Part shown: positions 47,458 through 58,197 of the stretch, one piece after another | How positions within the stretch are numbered: the first letter of the stretch is position 1 | Layout: each line of letters starts with the position of its first letter | Source of the DNA: Conchocele bisecta | Taxonomy: Eukaryota; Mollusca; Bivalvia; Lucinida; Thyasiridae | NCBI GenBank assembly: GCA_029237695.1 | Contig: CM055269.1 | Span: 30,042,956-30,106,955, forward strand | DNA: 64,000 bases | Direction of reading: 5' to 3' | Program-made: the position numbers and the translations under genes | Notes under the pieces: generated by a model | Database searches by the model: none | Told to the model about the DNA's origin: nothing | Seen by the model: the letters and a program-made list of their open reading frames with translations, nothing else

Positions 47458-49195
47458 AGTGGTTGCATATGGCAGTATTCAAACACTATTCAGCACAACT
47501 ATTCAGCACCACAGTTTTTATGTCCACCACTTTAGAAAAAATATCTATCGATGACAAAATTTCACTAGCGGTGACTGTATGTGCGCAGCATGAATGAAAC
47601 ATTGATCGTATATGTCTTTAGTGGAATTGACCATCGTTGCAAATAGTTATTTTTATGGTGGATAATGACACCGCGCTTGCAGCTGAAGTCGCTAATTTCG
47701 TAGATATTTCATATTTTCTCTCTATTTCTTAACATTCGTCTGTGAATTATTGGTCTAGCGCACCGATTTTTGTTGGAAAATTATAATTCAAACGGCCGTA
47801 ATAGGTCTGAAAATAAAAAATGATAACGAAACCTCGGAATTTTTAAAGTTCAATTATTGTACTTTCTGTGGATCATTTGATTGTCTTTTTAAAATAAAAA
47901 TATTTTTGTACTTTTTAACTTATCGGCATATTTGTATACCTTATATAGCCAATTACCGATGGTTTTCAAAGTTGGATATGTCACATTGCATTCACCGCAT
48001 GCGCGGAATTGGAACATAAGGGTAAGCTGAACAGATTCCAGACTGTAGTACATGTAAGAATTGTGTAATATGTGCCAAATTATTTTGAGATTACTTAATT
48101 TTTAATCAATGTATGCAATTTTACTATTAAAGTTACCAAATGTGTTCCAGTAAAAAATATACTGTTTTTGTTTTGTTTATACTAATCCCAGCCATGAGAT
48201 AATAGGTCATCTGATCTGGATACACACTGATCGCTAATGTCCAGCTTTCAACAGCATCACAAATGATTTAGAAAACTGTGATTTAACAGTACAACCTTGT
48301 ACATGTACTTCTAAAGACCTTCCCGATGCCAGCTCATGAAGTTGCTTTTTTCTACTGGAAGAATAGTTCATTAAAATAATCAGCGACACCATCAAATCAG
48401 CACTAATGTTTACAAAATGTTGACATTTACTGACACCCCACATACCACCAGCCCTGAAATCAGTATAATCCTGATCTGATGCCGTGACCAGGGTATGAAT
48501 TCCCTGACGTTTCAGAAACCTCAAATTCCATGACCAATCTCAAAATTCACTTGATCTTTCGGTTGTTACCTTAGGTTTCACCGTCTCGTTATGAAAACGC
48601 TTGCAGCCAATCGTCATTAATTCCAGATGCACCAAACTCAGAGGGCCACAACACACTCGGAGTCCATCAATGACCGCCAATGTTGACAAGTGCGTAAGCT
48701 ATTGCTAAAGTTACTTCATTGCGCTATCCCAGTGATACAATCAACTAGCATGATTGGTTACGAATGTATATGCTACACCTTTTGCCAAAATATAACTTCT
48801 GAACTGTGTTGGGAAAGAACATATAATACGGAGAAAATACCGGCTGACCACGTTTTTTCGCAGTACTTGCTGCATGAAACCAGTTACAAATAAGAACCAG
48901 CTTACATTTCAACATATTGTTTAGTATCGTTAGACTGACGGTGGGGGCATCGCTGTGTCTTACAGACACACACTTTTCTAGTATTGGCTCTGTTTTTTCA
49001 GCCCAAGCAGTTCAATGAAATTTACACCTGTCATAATCAACAGCCTGATCCATTTCAATCACAAACTTGTTTGTTTTGTTGTCTATAACATATTAAAAAT
49101 GTCGCGGTAAATTAAGCAGAGCTATAATTCCATTGTCTGGTGATTCGACACTGGTCCTGCGCAAATCATTACAGTTTTACCATTAGAGATGGACG
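47458..49195. other. Intergenic, no supported feature
   Basis: AT-rich. A possible relic of the 166-bp family's terminal hairpin is near 48935-48980 (GGTGGGGGCATCGCTGTGTC). Reading frames at 48234-48524 and 48690-48893 have no recognisable domain. Confidence 0.5.
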
Positions 49196-49204
49196 CATCG
49201 GGTG

Positions 49205-49775
49205 ATTTGGTGACCTCGCAAGCGGCTGTCGGAAATGTCTTACCTGTTCATGCGCAATCTTTCTTTAGTGTTTGTCCTACTATTATATCCAATCAAATGC
49301 CTCCAATTTTCAAATTATCCGCTGAATTATTTCGTTAAAACAGACCAATTTAAACATTTAATAACTAAGTGCTCACGCATGCGCAGTTAAAACAACAGTT
49401 ACGAGCGCTTTATTATGCAAGCTCCGCCCAGAAGCAATTCCAGACAGTCAACAATAGCAACCACTTAGCAACAACCCACTACGTCACTCTGTCAATCAAA
49501 AACATAAGCACTTGAAATTGGCATAAGCATTGTCGAATCGGGTGCAAGGCCAGAGATGGAGTGATTAGATTGGTTTGAAAGGACAGAAAAGTAGGACAAA
49601 CACTAAGTTAGTTAGTGTTCAATAATATGAATTTTAACGGAATAGCTCCTCTGTCGCAATTATTCCGTTAAAATTCATATTATTGAACACTAACTATTAC
49701 GTAAAGAAAGTTTGTACATGTATGCGCAGATAGTCCAGACATTTCCGGCAGCTGCTTGTGAGGTCACAGTGCGTC
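49205..49775. mobile_element. Foldback element with inner hairpin
   Basis: The left arm GACCTCGCAAGCGGCTGTCG..TTTAGTGTTTGTCCTAC is mirrored at the right (GTAGGACAAACACTAA, then AAAGAAAGTTTGTACATG..CTTGTGAGGTCAC). A perfect inner hairpin GTTCAATAATATGAATTTTA / inverse lies at 49616-49694. No coding. Confidence 0.75.
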
Positions 49776-50224
49776 TCCGTCAATTAAGACACGCCAGACG
49801 GTGGTCTCAGGAAATTAGCACACTGCTCGGACAATGCGATTTTGTCGCATCCGTGCACTAAGCGAAAATAGTGGTCCCATCTCACTATGTTTTACGCACT
49901 TCCGCATGCCAGAGTGCTGACTATATCGAGCTACAATTGAGAGCGGCAAAAACTAATTTTACAATCAAATTCAATTTGTGACTTATTAGTACAATTAATA
50001 GAGGAAGCATACATGTGATTTAGAAGAAACCAGAAAATATCTTCATAGAACATGGATGTCCCATCAACTGCTTTGTCAGTCAAAACTTGTTGAACGACAA
50101 GTTCCACGCAAATGTTATGATCGACGGATGTGACACACTGACAATGGTAATCCAGGCCCGTAGCCAGACATTTTGGAACGGGTGGTCGTTTCGAGGACCT
50201 GAAGGACGCGGGACCCCCGGAAAA

Positions 50225-50543
50225 TGTTGAATTTCAGATAGTTTGGAACGCTATTACATATTAAGGCATTTGTGAAGTTTCGACATGATATTCCATACGG
50301 TTTTTCACTTATATGCCGAACAAAAAAATGGTAAAAAAGGACAAAAACTCAAAATGTTGCTGTGCGACAATTGTCCTCCTTGTGCGCGACACGTCGTTAG
50401 GTCGACGTCTATGCATGTGTGAAGTTTCGCTAAAATATTCCATACAGTTTTAGACTTTAGGCTCCGGACAAGAAAGTGTCTGCGGATGCGGCGGCGGCGT
50501 GACAACATCAAATCCATATTCGTCCGAGGGATACAATTATATA
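50225..50543 (-). repeat. Repeat C, minus-strand copy
   Basis: Inverse of the repeat C start (ends GATACAATTATATAAAAGAC), with TTGTGCGCGACACGTCGTTA and AGAAAGTGTCTGCGGATGCG. Confidence 0.75.
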
Positions 50544-50939
50544 AAAGACCAGCATGGCTGTACTTCTATTTATGGTAAACTGTACAATTCACATTAATAC
50601 TCTGATATATGCACGAAGGTCCATGTACAGGTTGCAAGCACTTGTAGCATCACTTGATGGTTTTAAGTTGTTGGCTTTCATGAAAGAAATACAAAGTTCA
50701 TAGACATCGTCGTCACATGGAATGGCGGATCTGAACGTAGCATCCTCACTGCACGCCCTCAGATCTTCGTTGGTGATGGGGCAAGTGTAGTCTTGTGTAT
50801 TCCAAAGACTTGGAATATTGTGCATTATGTTCGGACGACCGTGAGGAACACGAGGATTCACAGACGGACGGATGTAGTGGTTGTTCCACATTGTTACAGC
50901 CAAATCCAACTCAGTTTGAAAAATCTAAACATCTAAACG

Positions 50940-51196
50940 CACTGGTGCTGCACTACGCGCCAGCGTAAAATGTTTATGTTTGAAAAATGTGCCAGTTTCT
51001 GGATGAGTGCGGTATGTAAACTATATTAGAAATTTTTCTTTCAACCAGCAACTGGCGCAAAATCCGCAATGCCAGTTGCTGGTTGAAAGTAAATTTTCTA
51101 ATATAGTCTACATATCGCAGAATGGCAACTAATCCAGAAACTGGCGCATTTCTCAACCAGAAACATTTTACGCTGGCGCATAGTGCAGCACCAGTG
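50940..51196. mobile_element. Palindromic MITE (257 bp)
   Basis: Ends CACTGGTGCTGCACTACGCG and inverse GCGCATAGTGCAGCACCAGTG. Almost the whole element pairs, centred on CAACCAGCAACTGGCGCAAA / TGCCAGTTGCTGGTTG. It sits 16 bp inside the DDE-gene intron. Confidence 0.85.
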
Positions 51197-51649
51197 AAAA
51201 GTGCAATTGGGACCGCGATTGACCTAGGTGGCGGATCAGTAAATTGATTTTTTATGGATAAGGTACCTGCATTCTGAGCATCAAAATCAATTAAAAATGC
51301 ACATGATTGTGTCGATTTCGGGAATTATCAGCATAACATGAAACGCTAAACATAAATCTACATTCAGATTATTTCCACATTACGTCATCTCCCTGTTAGA
51401 TTTTCGATTTTAATACTTTTTGTTAATTACTTTTAAAACATCTTATAATAAGGACAAATAACATGTATTTGTACATGTATCTGAACTTTTACTGGAACTG
51501 GAACAGAATTATATCTATAAAATGTTACTGGTTGCGTGACGCTGACGTTGGTACCATACAGTAAAATTATCATTTGAGACGTCGCACGGAACTCGTACCT
51601 CACGACGTAAGTACTAGGCTAAAACTGAATATGGTCATATCTCAGCAAA

Positions 51650-52250
51650 TTATAGGCCGATTGCGATGCTATTGGTATGCATTATGATATACTTTGGTAT
51701 GCCCGATCGATTTGCAATGATTTTGTTGTCATTGAAGGTCAAGGTCACAAGATACAGCTGCTCAATGTTAATTGGTTTTTGGCATAAAATGGCCACAATT
51801 TGCTACTTTGGTGTGCATTATGATATATTTGGGTGTGCCCGATCGATTGAAGAGGTTTTCCTCATCGTCCATTGTCAATGTGGCACGATAAAGGTGAAGG
51901 TCAAATGTATTATGATAGTATAGTGTTGAGTGCGCCCAATCGATTGGTCTGGTTTTTGTTATCATCAAAGGTCAAGGTCACGAGTTAAACGTCAAGGTCA
52001 ATTGATGTTTGGCATAAAACGGGCTTAAAAAGTTATAATGAAACTAGCATTGGAGCTAGTTTGTGGTGCATTATGATCGTGTTGTGTGTTCCCGACCGAC
52101 TGTAGATGGTTACGTCATCATACATGGTCACGGTCGTGCAAGAAAGGTAAAGGTCAATGTTCTTTTTGGCCATAAAATAATATAATTTTCCGATAAAACT
52201 GATCTTGGACGGTGGGGCAGAGGTGACCCTCAATATGGAACAGCTGATAT
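51650..52250 (+). repeat. About 140-bp tandem repeat (GGTCAAGGTCA..GCATTATGAT)
   Basis: Four decayed units share GTGCATTATGATATA, GTGTGCCCGATCGATTG, GTTTTCCTCATCGTCCATTG-like text, AAGGTCAAGGTCAC and TTGGCATAAAATGGCC. No coding. Confidence 0.75.
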
Positions 52251-52721
52251 GGGTGAACATGTAACAAGATTGTCAAAAAAGTAAACGAAACAGATGTAAT
52301 TATCATATTTAATCCAACTGACAACATGTATGTTATAATTCTAAAAACGTAAAACCACGTTGAACATTCAACATAATTCAACAGAATTTATAAAGGTGCT
52401 TAAGTGTTCCGTATTCCTCCACATTCCTACTTACTTAAATTAGTTGTCTCACAAACACGTTGCAAACCTTCATTTTCATTTTTTTGTAAAAAAATCTGGC
52501 GTTCTTGACACAATCTCGGCAATGGCGCAGTGCACTTTTGCTTTCTTAACGTCGCATTTGTACAAAACATTATTACCTCATATCAGCTGTCCATTTTAAT
52601 TTCTCCCGGACTTTACTGCTACGAAATCGGCCTACACCTTGCTAAGTTACAGCCATTTTAGAAACTACAGTTGACACTACGTTTTCTGCACTTTTCGCTG
52701 TGTTTGGGCTCTATGAAGCAT

Positions 52722-52900
52722 ACTATGACAGTGTTTTATCTACCCCCTTGAGCCAGTGACTCAAATTTACCATTTTTGCTTCATTTTTGGAAAAACAGTG
52801 AGCCATCCTATGGAAAAATGATCAAATTTGAGAATTTTAGTGAGTCGAAATGATTCGTTTGACTCATGAAGCGGGGGTAAATAAAACACTGGTATGATAT
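52722..52900. mobile_element. Small inverted-repeat element
   Basis: TATGACAGTGTTTTATCTACCCC is mirrored by GGGGGTAAATAAAACACTGGTATGATA, with partly paired interior (GAGCCAGTGACTCAAATT). 52255-52720 shows nothing. Confidence 0.6.
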
Positions 52901-53984
52901 ATAAAAAAATTGGAAACAATTACACCGCGAATATATTCCTGATTTATGAAGCTTCACAATGATATAAGTATTATATATGTTTCGTTGTATATATATACCC
53001 GTAATTCCAGAATATGAACATAAGTGCAACGTAGTTTTGCGCAACAGGTATGAGTTCCGTGCGACGTCTCTTTACGTTCATTCTATTTGACAACATGATG
53101 AGTATATGACATACCTGTATCAATGCCATGAAGCAGAATCGAGTGAGATTTTTTGTCCAGAAAATCACCAGAGAAGTCTCCAATGTCTTGAAAGTGTTTA
53201 AACATTTCAATCTAGAAGTTCAAGTGCTCTCTCCGTAAGTATCCCCACCAACTTTCAATTCTCTGGTTACTGGTACTAGCTCCATCGATATATGTTCTCT
53301 GGTCCCCTGGTACTAGCTCCATCGATATATGTTCTCTGGTCCCCTGCCGTATGTCTTCGTAGGAAATTTTGAAAAGCACAAACGTGTCCATTTTCCGTGC
53401 CGTAATCCCCTCTGACTAATCCTGGACAACCTTGGTTTTCCTTTATCGCTTCAAGAAAATACCCTCCAATGACCCGTGGATCGTTGTTGGTGTGATATGC
53501 ATTCAGCCACATGAGCTTCCTCGAAAACCCGCAAATACACCTGCTTATGCAGATTCCAAAAGGTTTGAGTTTATCATATCAATCTAAGTGCCATACGAAA
53601 TCTGGTCCCGCCGCATAATACTGACGTCGTCGCAGTCTTCTTGCAGATCGCAGAGCTGACCAGGGTCTAGCAGGTCTGTATTTAATATTAAGCGAACATC
53701 GATTACTCCGACATTTATCCCGTTTTCCTTACACCTTTCACACATGATTCGATACCCGTGCTGTTGGCCTGAATTGGCTAACTGACTGTGTATAAAGTCA
53801 ACAGCCTGTCGAATATCATGGAATTCCCTGTGACGAAGACTCAAAGATGTTAAAAGACGCTTCAAATGCCTTAAGCTGATGGATATATCGTGTCGTGTTT
53901 CCAAAACATGTCTGATGTCTTTATATTTAAGTCCCATTGAGAAATAACGGTTAATTAGAAGCTCTCGATCCATGACAAAGTATT

Positions 53985-54345
53985 GAGGCAAAATGGCGGC
54001 GAAAGGATGCTGTTCCCTCAAGATAATATTTTGTTCCCTCAAAATATTATCTTGTTCGAACAAGTTAATATCCTGTTCCCTCAAAATATTATTCTGTGGG
54101 AACAAAATATTAAGTTGTGCGAACAAGATATTATGTTGTTCCCTCAAAATAATATCTTGTTCGAACAAGTTAATATCCTGTTCCCTCAAAATATTATCCT
54201 GTGCGAACAAGATATTATGTTGTTCCCTCAACATAATATCTTGTTCGAACAAGATATTATCCTGTTCCCTCAAAATATTATCCTGTGCGAACAAGATATT
54301 ATGTTGTTCCCTCAAAATAATATCTTGTTCCCACAAGATAAAAAA
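53985..54345. repeat. 21-bp minisatellite encoding heptads on both strands
   Basis: About 17 units of 21 bp alternate between TGTTCCCTCAAAATATTATC-type and TTGTTCGAACAAGTTAATAT-type. Many contain the palindrome TTCGAA. Three reading frames stay open through it (one minus, two plus), giving heptads such as DNILREQ, HNILFAQ, DINLFEQ. It directly precedes the start of the DDE pseudogene (ATG at 53973, minus strand), within 12 bp. Confidence 0.9.
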
Positions 54346-54539
54346 AAAACTCATGCCTAGAAAAAAAAAGTTTGCATGTCACCTCTGTGCTTCCGTACTA
54401 ATGGGCTTCCGTAATAAAGGACTGGACACACAGTTAACAAGCCACAGGGCAATATGTCCCGAAGCAATACATCTGGGAACCAGCCAACAAAGAGGCCAAA
54501 CACTGAAATGGCTAATTCAAGTGCGGACGAACTTACACA

Positions 54540-54795
54540 ACTAGCAAAGTATACTTTGAGGGAGAAATTTTCAATTTTAGGATAAATTTATTATTTTTTA
54601 TTATACTGAATTTATTACAAAATGGCTGTGATAATGTAATAAATTCAGTATAATAATTCTGCATACTTTTAATCATCAAATATGTGCAGTGGTTAGTCCT
54701 ATATGAAATAATGCATTTTGGGAAAAATAAATGATTTCTCCCTCAAAGTATACTTTGGTAGATAAGTATGCTTTACAATTTTGATGAAATCGGCT
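54540..54795. mobile_element. MITE family A, copy 2
   Basis: Same AAAGTATACTTTGAGGGAG arms and central TTTATTACATTATCACAG hairpin as 10491-10793, with a slightly shortened centre. Confidence 0.85.
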
Positions 54796-54859
54796 ACAGG
54801 TAGAAAACTTGACCATTGGGAATTTTTGAATATGAAAAATGTTAATTTCTCGAGAACCA

Positions 54860-55745
54860 AAATGTTTTAGACAGCGGCCATCTTGGATTAGCGATGACCT
54901 CCATTTTAACAAATCTGAAAAGGCTTCACCCATGGACCATAACTTTTAAGTTCGGCTACCATGGGCCAAGCGGTTCATGTGAAGAAGAATTTTGAAATCT
55001 CTAATAAAAGAAAGACCTTTTGACATTTAGGCGACCATCTTGGATGACATAACAATACGATTTCGACAAAAAATGTACCAGAGTCATCGCCTCTTTGATA
55101 AATTCGATTTGATATATAACATGACCATATTCGGTCAAAAATAAAATTTGACCCCAATTTGACCCCACGGGCCACGCCCATTTTTGACCCCGGGGTCACC
55201 ATTTTAACAACTTTGAAAGAGCATTGTACATCGATCATTCCTACCAAGTTTCGTCGAAATCCGGCTAGCGGTTCATGAGAAGATTTTTTAAGAATTTATG
55301 CTATTTTTAGACAGCGGCCATCTTGGATTAGCGATGACCTCCATTTTAACAAATCTGAAAAAGCTTCACTCATGGACCATAACTTTTAAGTTTGGCTACC
55401 ATGGGCCAAGCGGTTCATGTGAAGAAGAATTTTGAAATCTCTAATAAAAGAACGACCTTTTGACCTTTCGGCGGCCATCTTGGATGACATAACCATCCAA
55501 TTTCAACAAAAAATGCACTATTGATACCTTCAATTTGATATATGACATGACCATATTCGGTCAAAAATAAAATTTGACCCCAATTTGACCCCACGGGCCA
55601 CGCCCATTTTTGACCCCGGGGTCACCATTTTAACAACTTTGAAAGAGCATTGTACATCGATCATTCCTACCAAGTTTTGTCGAAATCCGGTTAGCGGTTC
55701 TTGAAAAGAAGATTTTTGAAGAATTTGTGCTATTTTTAGACGACG
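54860..55745 (+). repeat. 445-bp tandem repeat (2+ units)
   Basis: TTAGACAGCGGCCATCTTGG begins units near 54868 and 55308 and a third, changed one at 55737. Contains AAAAGAAAGACCTTTTGAC, TTTGACCCCAATTTGACCCC and GTCGAAATCCGGCTAGCGGT. It is followed by the hairpin TAGCTCACATGAGCTTCGCTCAGGTGAGCTA at about 55868-55898, a common end of such mollusc repeats in my experience. Confidence 0.85.
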
Positions 55746-55962
55746 GCCATCTTGGATTACATAATGACGTCATTTTAACAATTTTGTAATCCCCCTACCT
55801 AAGGACCATGACCATGAAGTTTGGTGACAATAGGCCCAATGGTTACCGAGGACACATTGCGGTAACAATAGCTCACATGAGCTTCGCTCAGGTGAGCTAA
55901 AAAGGAAATATCAAACTTAAAAATATAAATCCAAGGAAATATCGAGCATATCAACTACAAAA

Positions 55963-56421
55963 ATGGCAAACTTTAACGACCAATATTCTAGGAAAAATAA
56001 TGTAAAAATTATGGATATTAAGGAAGAAAAAGATGAGAACACCAAGGATCTGGCCATAAAAGTACTCCAAATACTAAGATCCCAGGGAGTGACAGTAGAG
56101 CAGTATCGGGTGATGGCGATCCACCGAATTCCAGGACTGAAAGGTAAACCTCATCCGGTAATTATCAAATTTATTGGGAACGACGGGAAATCGATGGCGA
56201 TGCGAAAAAGGACAGAGTTCAAGAACATTGGCCATCGTTTGGTAGATGATGTAACAAAGCTCAACTCGGGCCTGATTCAGAAACTATCATACCACAAAGA
56301 CATTGAGTCGGTCTGGTACTTCAATGGCTCCGTATTCGGCAAAACCAAATGGGGCAGACGGATCAAATTTGACATTTACGATGATAGAGTCGTGAGAGAA
56401 GCAACCCAACAAGGCCAGTAA
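55963..56421 (+). CDS. LINE ORF1-like protein fragment (152 aa)
   Basis: An open frame from ATG to TAA. It begins DQYSRKNNVKIMDIKEEKDE, continues KVLQILRSQGVTVEQYRV, AIHRIPGLKGKPHPVIIKFI, LVDDVTKLNSGLIQKL and VWYFNGSVFGKT. This matches the RRM-like plus C-terminal part of L1/CR1-type ORF1 RNA-binding proteins. The coiled-coil N-terminus is missing and there is no ORF2 downstream. It may be a domesticated or truncated copy. The frame is intact. Confidence 0.6.
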   Translation: MANFNDQYSRKNNVKIMDIKEEKDENTKDLAIKVLQILRSQGVTVEQYRVMAIHRIPGLKGKPHPVIIKFIGNDGKSMAMRKRTEFKNIGHRLVDDVTKLNSGLIQKLSYHKDIESVWYFNGSVFGKTKWGRRIKFDIYDDRVVREATQQGQ

Positions 56422-56462
56422 TACCAATATCAGGACCAAGACAATGTTTCCATAGTTGTTAA

Positions 56463-56686
56463 CCCTTGCTGCGCTGTATAAGATTTTGTCGTCTGCTGTT
56501 TATTTTTTATTTTTGCATTAATTCTTAACAAAGACACGTTTTGAAAGCACACAAGAGTTGTCTCCATTGGAGATGATTCTCATGTGCTGTTAAAACAAGT
56601 TTGTTTTTTTATTGTTGTTTTCAGTAATAAATATGATTAAAATCAAAATAAGCAGACGACAATTTTCGTTTCCCGCACTGTAAGGG
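56463..56686. mobile_element. TTAA-flanked piggyBac-type MITE (224 bp)
   Basis: TTAA at 56459-56462 and 56687-56690. Ends CCCTTGCTGCGCTGTA and inverse CCGCACTGTAAGGG; inner inverted TTGTCGTCTGCT / AGCAGACGACAA. Central hairpin ACAAGAGTTGTCTCC / GGAGATGATTCTCATGTG. Relics with GTCGTCTGCTG lie at 8694 and 17314. Confidence 0.85.
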
Positions 56687-56712
56687 TTAAATGGATATAC
56701 AATGTGTGTATA

Positions 56713-58197
56713 TACTGAAAGGATAAAGAAACGCAGGGTAACAATATACGCAATAATTATTTAAATGCTTGGCCTAAAATTATGAAAGCCGGTCAGGCGA
56801 CTATCTTGGTCACTGTGCACCCAAACCGGTGCCTAAAGTTACTCAACCGTGTAATGCACCGTACCACATAGAGAAAGTGATAAAAAGCCAAAAACACGTG
56901 CAGCATGATGATGATAAGTTCGTCAAAACATTTTGTTATACCACTTGATACGCTTGAGGTATACACATCGTTTTCCGCTATTTACACTGAATTTATAGCT
57001 CTCACAATCATGGTACGTCTGACGGAAGTTCAGAGGTGTCAGGCTATTGCATTGCTAATGCAAGATCAAACGCAACAGCAGGTTGCTATGCAGTTCGGTG
57101 TGAATGTTTCCACCATAGAACGTCTTGTCCGTCGTCTGAGAGACCGGAAGGGTTGCCGACCGACCGAGATCGGGACGTCCGTCTCGCCCACCTACGTAAT
57201 CGCCACGTTACTGCCACTGAAACCGCTATTAATACGGTAGGCAATCATAATCCCCACATTCACCCCAAAACTGTAAGAAATCGATTGCGCGAGGTTGGTC
57301 TGCAAGCACGTCGTCCCTACGTTGGTCTGCCTCACTCGTGCACGTCGCGCACGTCGTATGGCTTGGTTGGCGGCACATGCTCCCAGACGATTTCCAATGA
57401 GGCAATGGAGACAAGTCTTTTTCACAGATGAGTCCCGGTTCACTCTTTTTCATCCAGACGGTCGACGTCGTGTAGACCGACGTCGTGGGGAACGCTTCGC
57501 CGACGCTTGCGTTCTTGAGAGGGATAGGTTTGGGGGTGGCTCGGTTATGGTCTGGGGAGGGATATCTCGCGGGGTAAAGTCACCGTTGATTGTGGTAGCC
57601 GGGAATTTAACCGCCGTAAGATATAGGGATGAAATCCTCCGCCCGATTGTTGTTCCATTTGTGCGACAGCGCCAACTAATTTTCCAGCATGATAATGCCC
57701 GGCCCCATGTAGCCATAGTTTGTCAAGACTTTCTCGCTGACCATAACATTAACCCACTCGACTGGCCAGCGTACAGTCCCGATTTGTCCCCAATCGAACA
57801 TCTGTGGGACGAACAGGAGGATAAGGGGGTGTCAGAATACCTCTTCTAATCTCGACCAACTAAGGACTGCATTGTTGGAAGAGTGGAACAATATCCCAAG
57901 AAGAAGGATAAATGCACTGATGAATTCCATACACAAGAGAATCAGGGCTGTGACAGATGCGTGAGGGGGGCATACGAGATATTGACAAAACAGTGGATTT
58001 CACTGTGCGATATTGGGGGGTACCGTCAATTGGGATTCAATTATTAATTAATTATCGGTCAAAACCTAATGCAATTTTGGTAATGTGTTGACTAAAGATG
58101 TTTTTTTAATACTCATATAAAACATTGTATATAACAGCAAACACATCACTTTAAATCACCTCAAATGTTTACCCTGCGTTTCTTTATCCTTTCAGTA
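56713..58197 (+). mobile_element. Tc1-type transposon, complete ends
   Basis: The first 29 bp (TACTGAAAGGATAAAGAAAC and GCAGGGTAA) are perfectly inverted at the right end. TA targets lie at 56711-56712 and 58198-58199. Carries one transposase pseudogene. Confidence 0.92.
57010..57964 (+). pseudogene. Tc1-like transposase (frameshifted)
   Basis: ATG 57010 starts VRLTEVQRCQAIALLMQDQ and a helix-turn-helix (QQQVAMQFGVNVSTIERLV). The frame shifts near 57150 (with some residues missing) to RLAHLRNRHVTATETAIN and HPKTVRNRLREVGLQ, shifts again near 57335 to RRMAWLAAHAPRRF, then stays open through the catalytic core: FTDESRFTLFHPDG, VMVWGGISRG, FQHDNARPHVA and YSPDLSPIEHLWDE (D, D, E). A last break near 57815 separates the tail LRTALLEEWNNIPRRRI, which ends at TGA 57962-57964. 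It has at least three frame breaks but intact terminal repeats, so it is non-autonomous. Confidence 0.92.

Larger units (their letters stand above)
50589..53973 (-). pseudogene. DDE integrase-core protein (pseudogene)
   Basis: Exon A 53973-53115 and exon B 50924-50589, joined in phase 0 (GATACAG|GTATGT; TTTAG|ATTTTT). The start MDRELLINRYFSMGLKYKDI and YRIMCERCKENGINV form an HTH-like N-terminus. Then come FVWHLD (first Asp), FGICIS, LMWLNAYHTNNDP, VIGGYFLEAI, VRGDYGTEN (second Asp), and NQRIESWWGYL (Glu). Exon B gives MWNNHYIRPSVNPRVPHG, NIPSLWNTQDYTCP and a helical end. It resembles a multi-copy family of rve-type integrase proteins in fish, cnidarians and molluscs. Damage: a frame break near 53610, an in-frame TGA after FVWHLD, a 37-bp tandem duplication at about 53270-53345, a TAG in the LNFWIE region and an extra A near 53150. 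The intron holds a MITE and tandem repeats. Confidence 0.8.

Noticed and set aside
48234..48524. 96-codon minus-strand frame
   Set aside because: No domain, no splice partners, ordinary AT-rich intergenic context.
53983..54544. Plus-strand 125- and 183-codon frames as genes
   Set aside because: Open only because the 21-bp units lack stops; the flanks are not coding on that strand.
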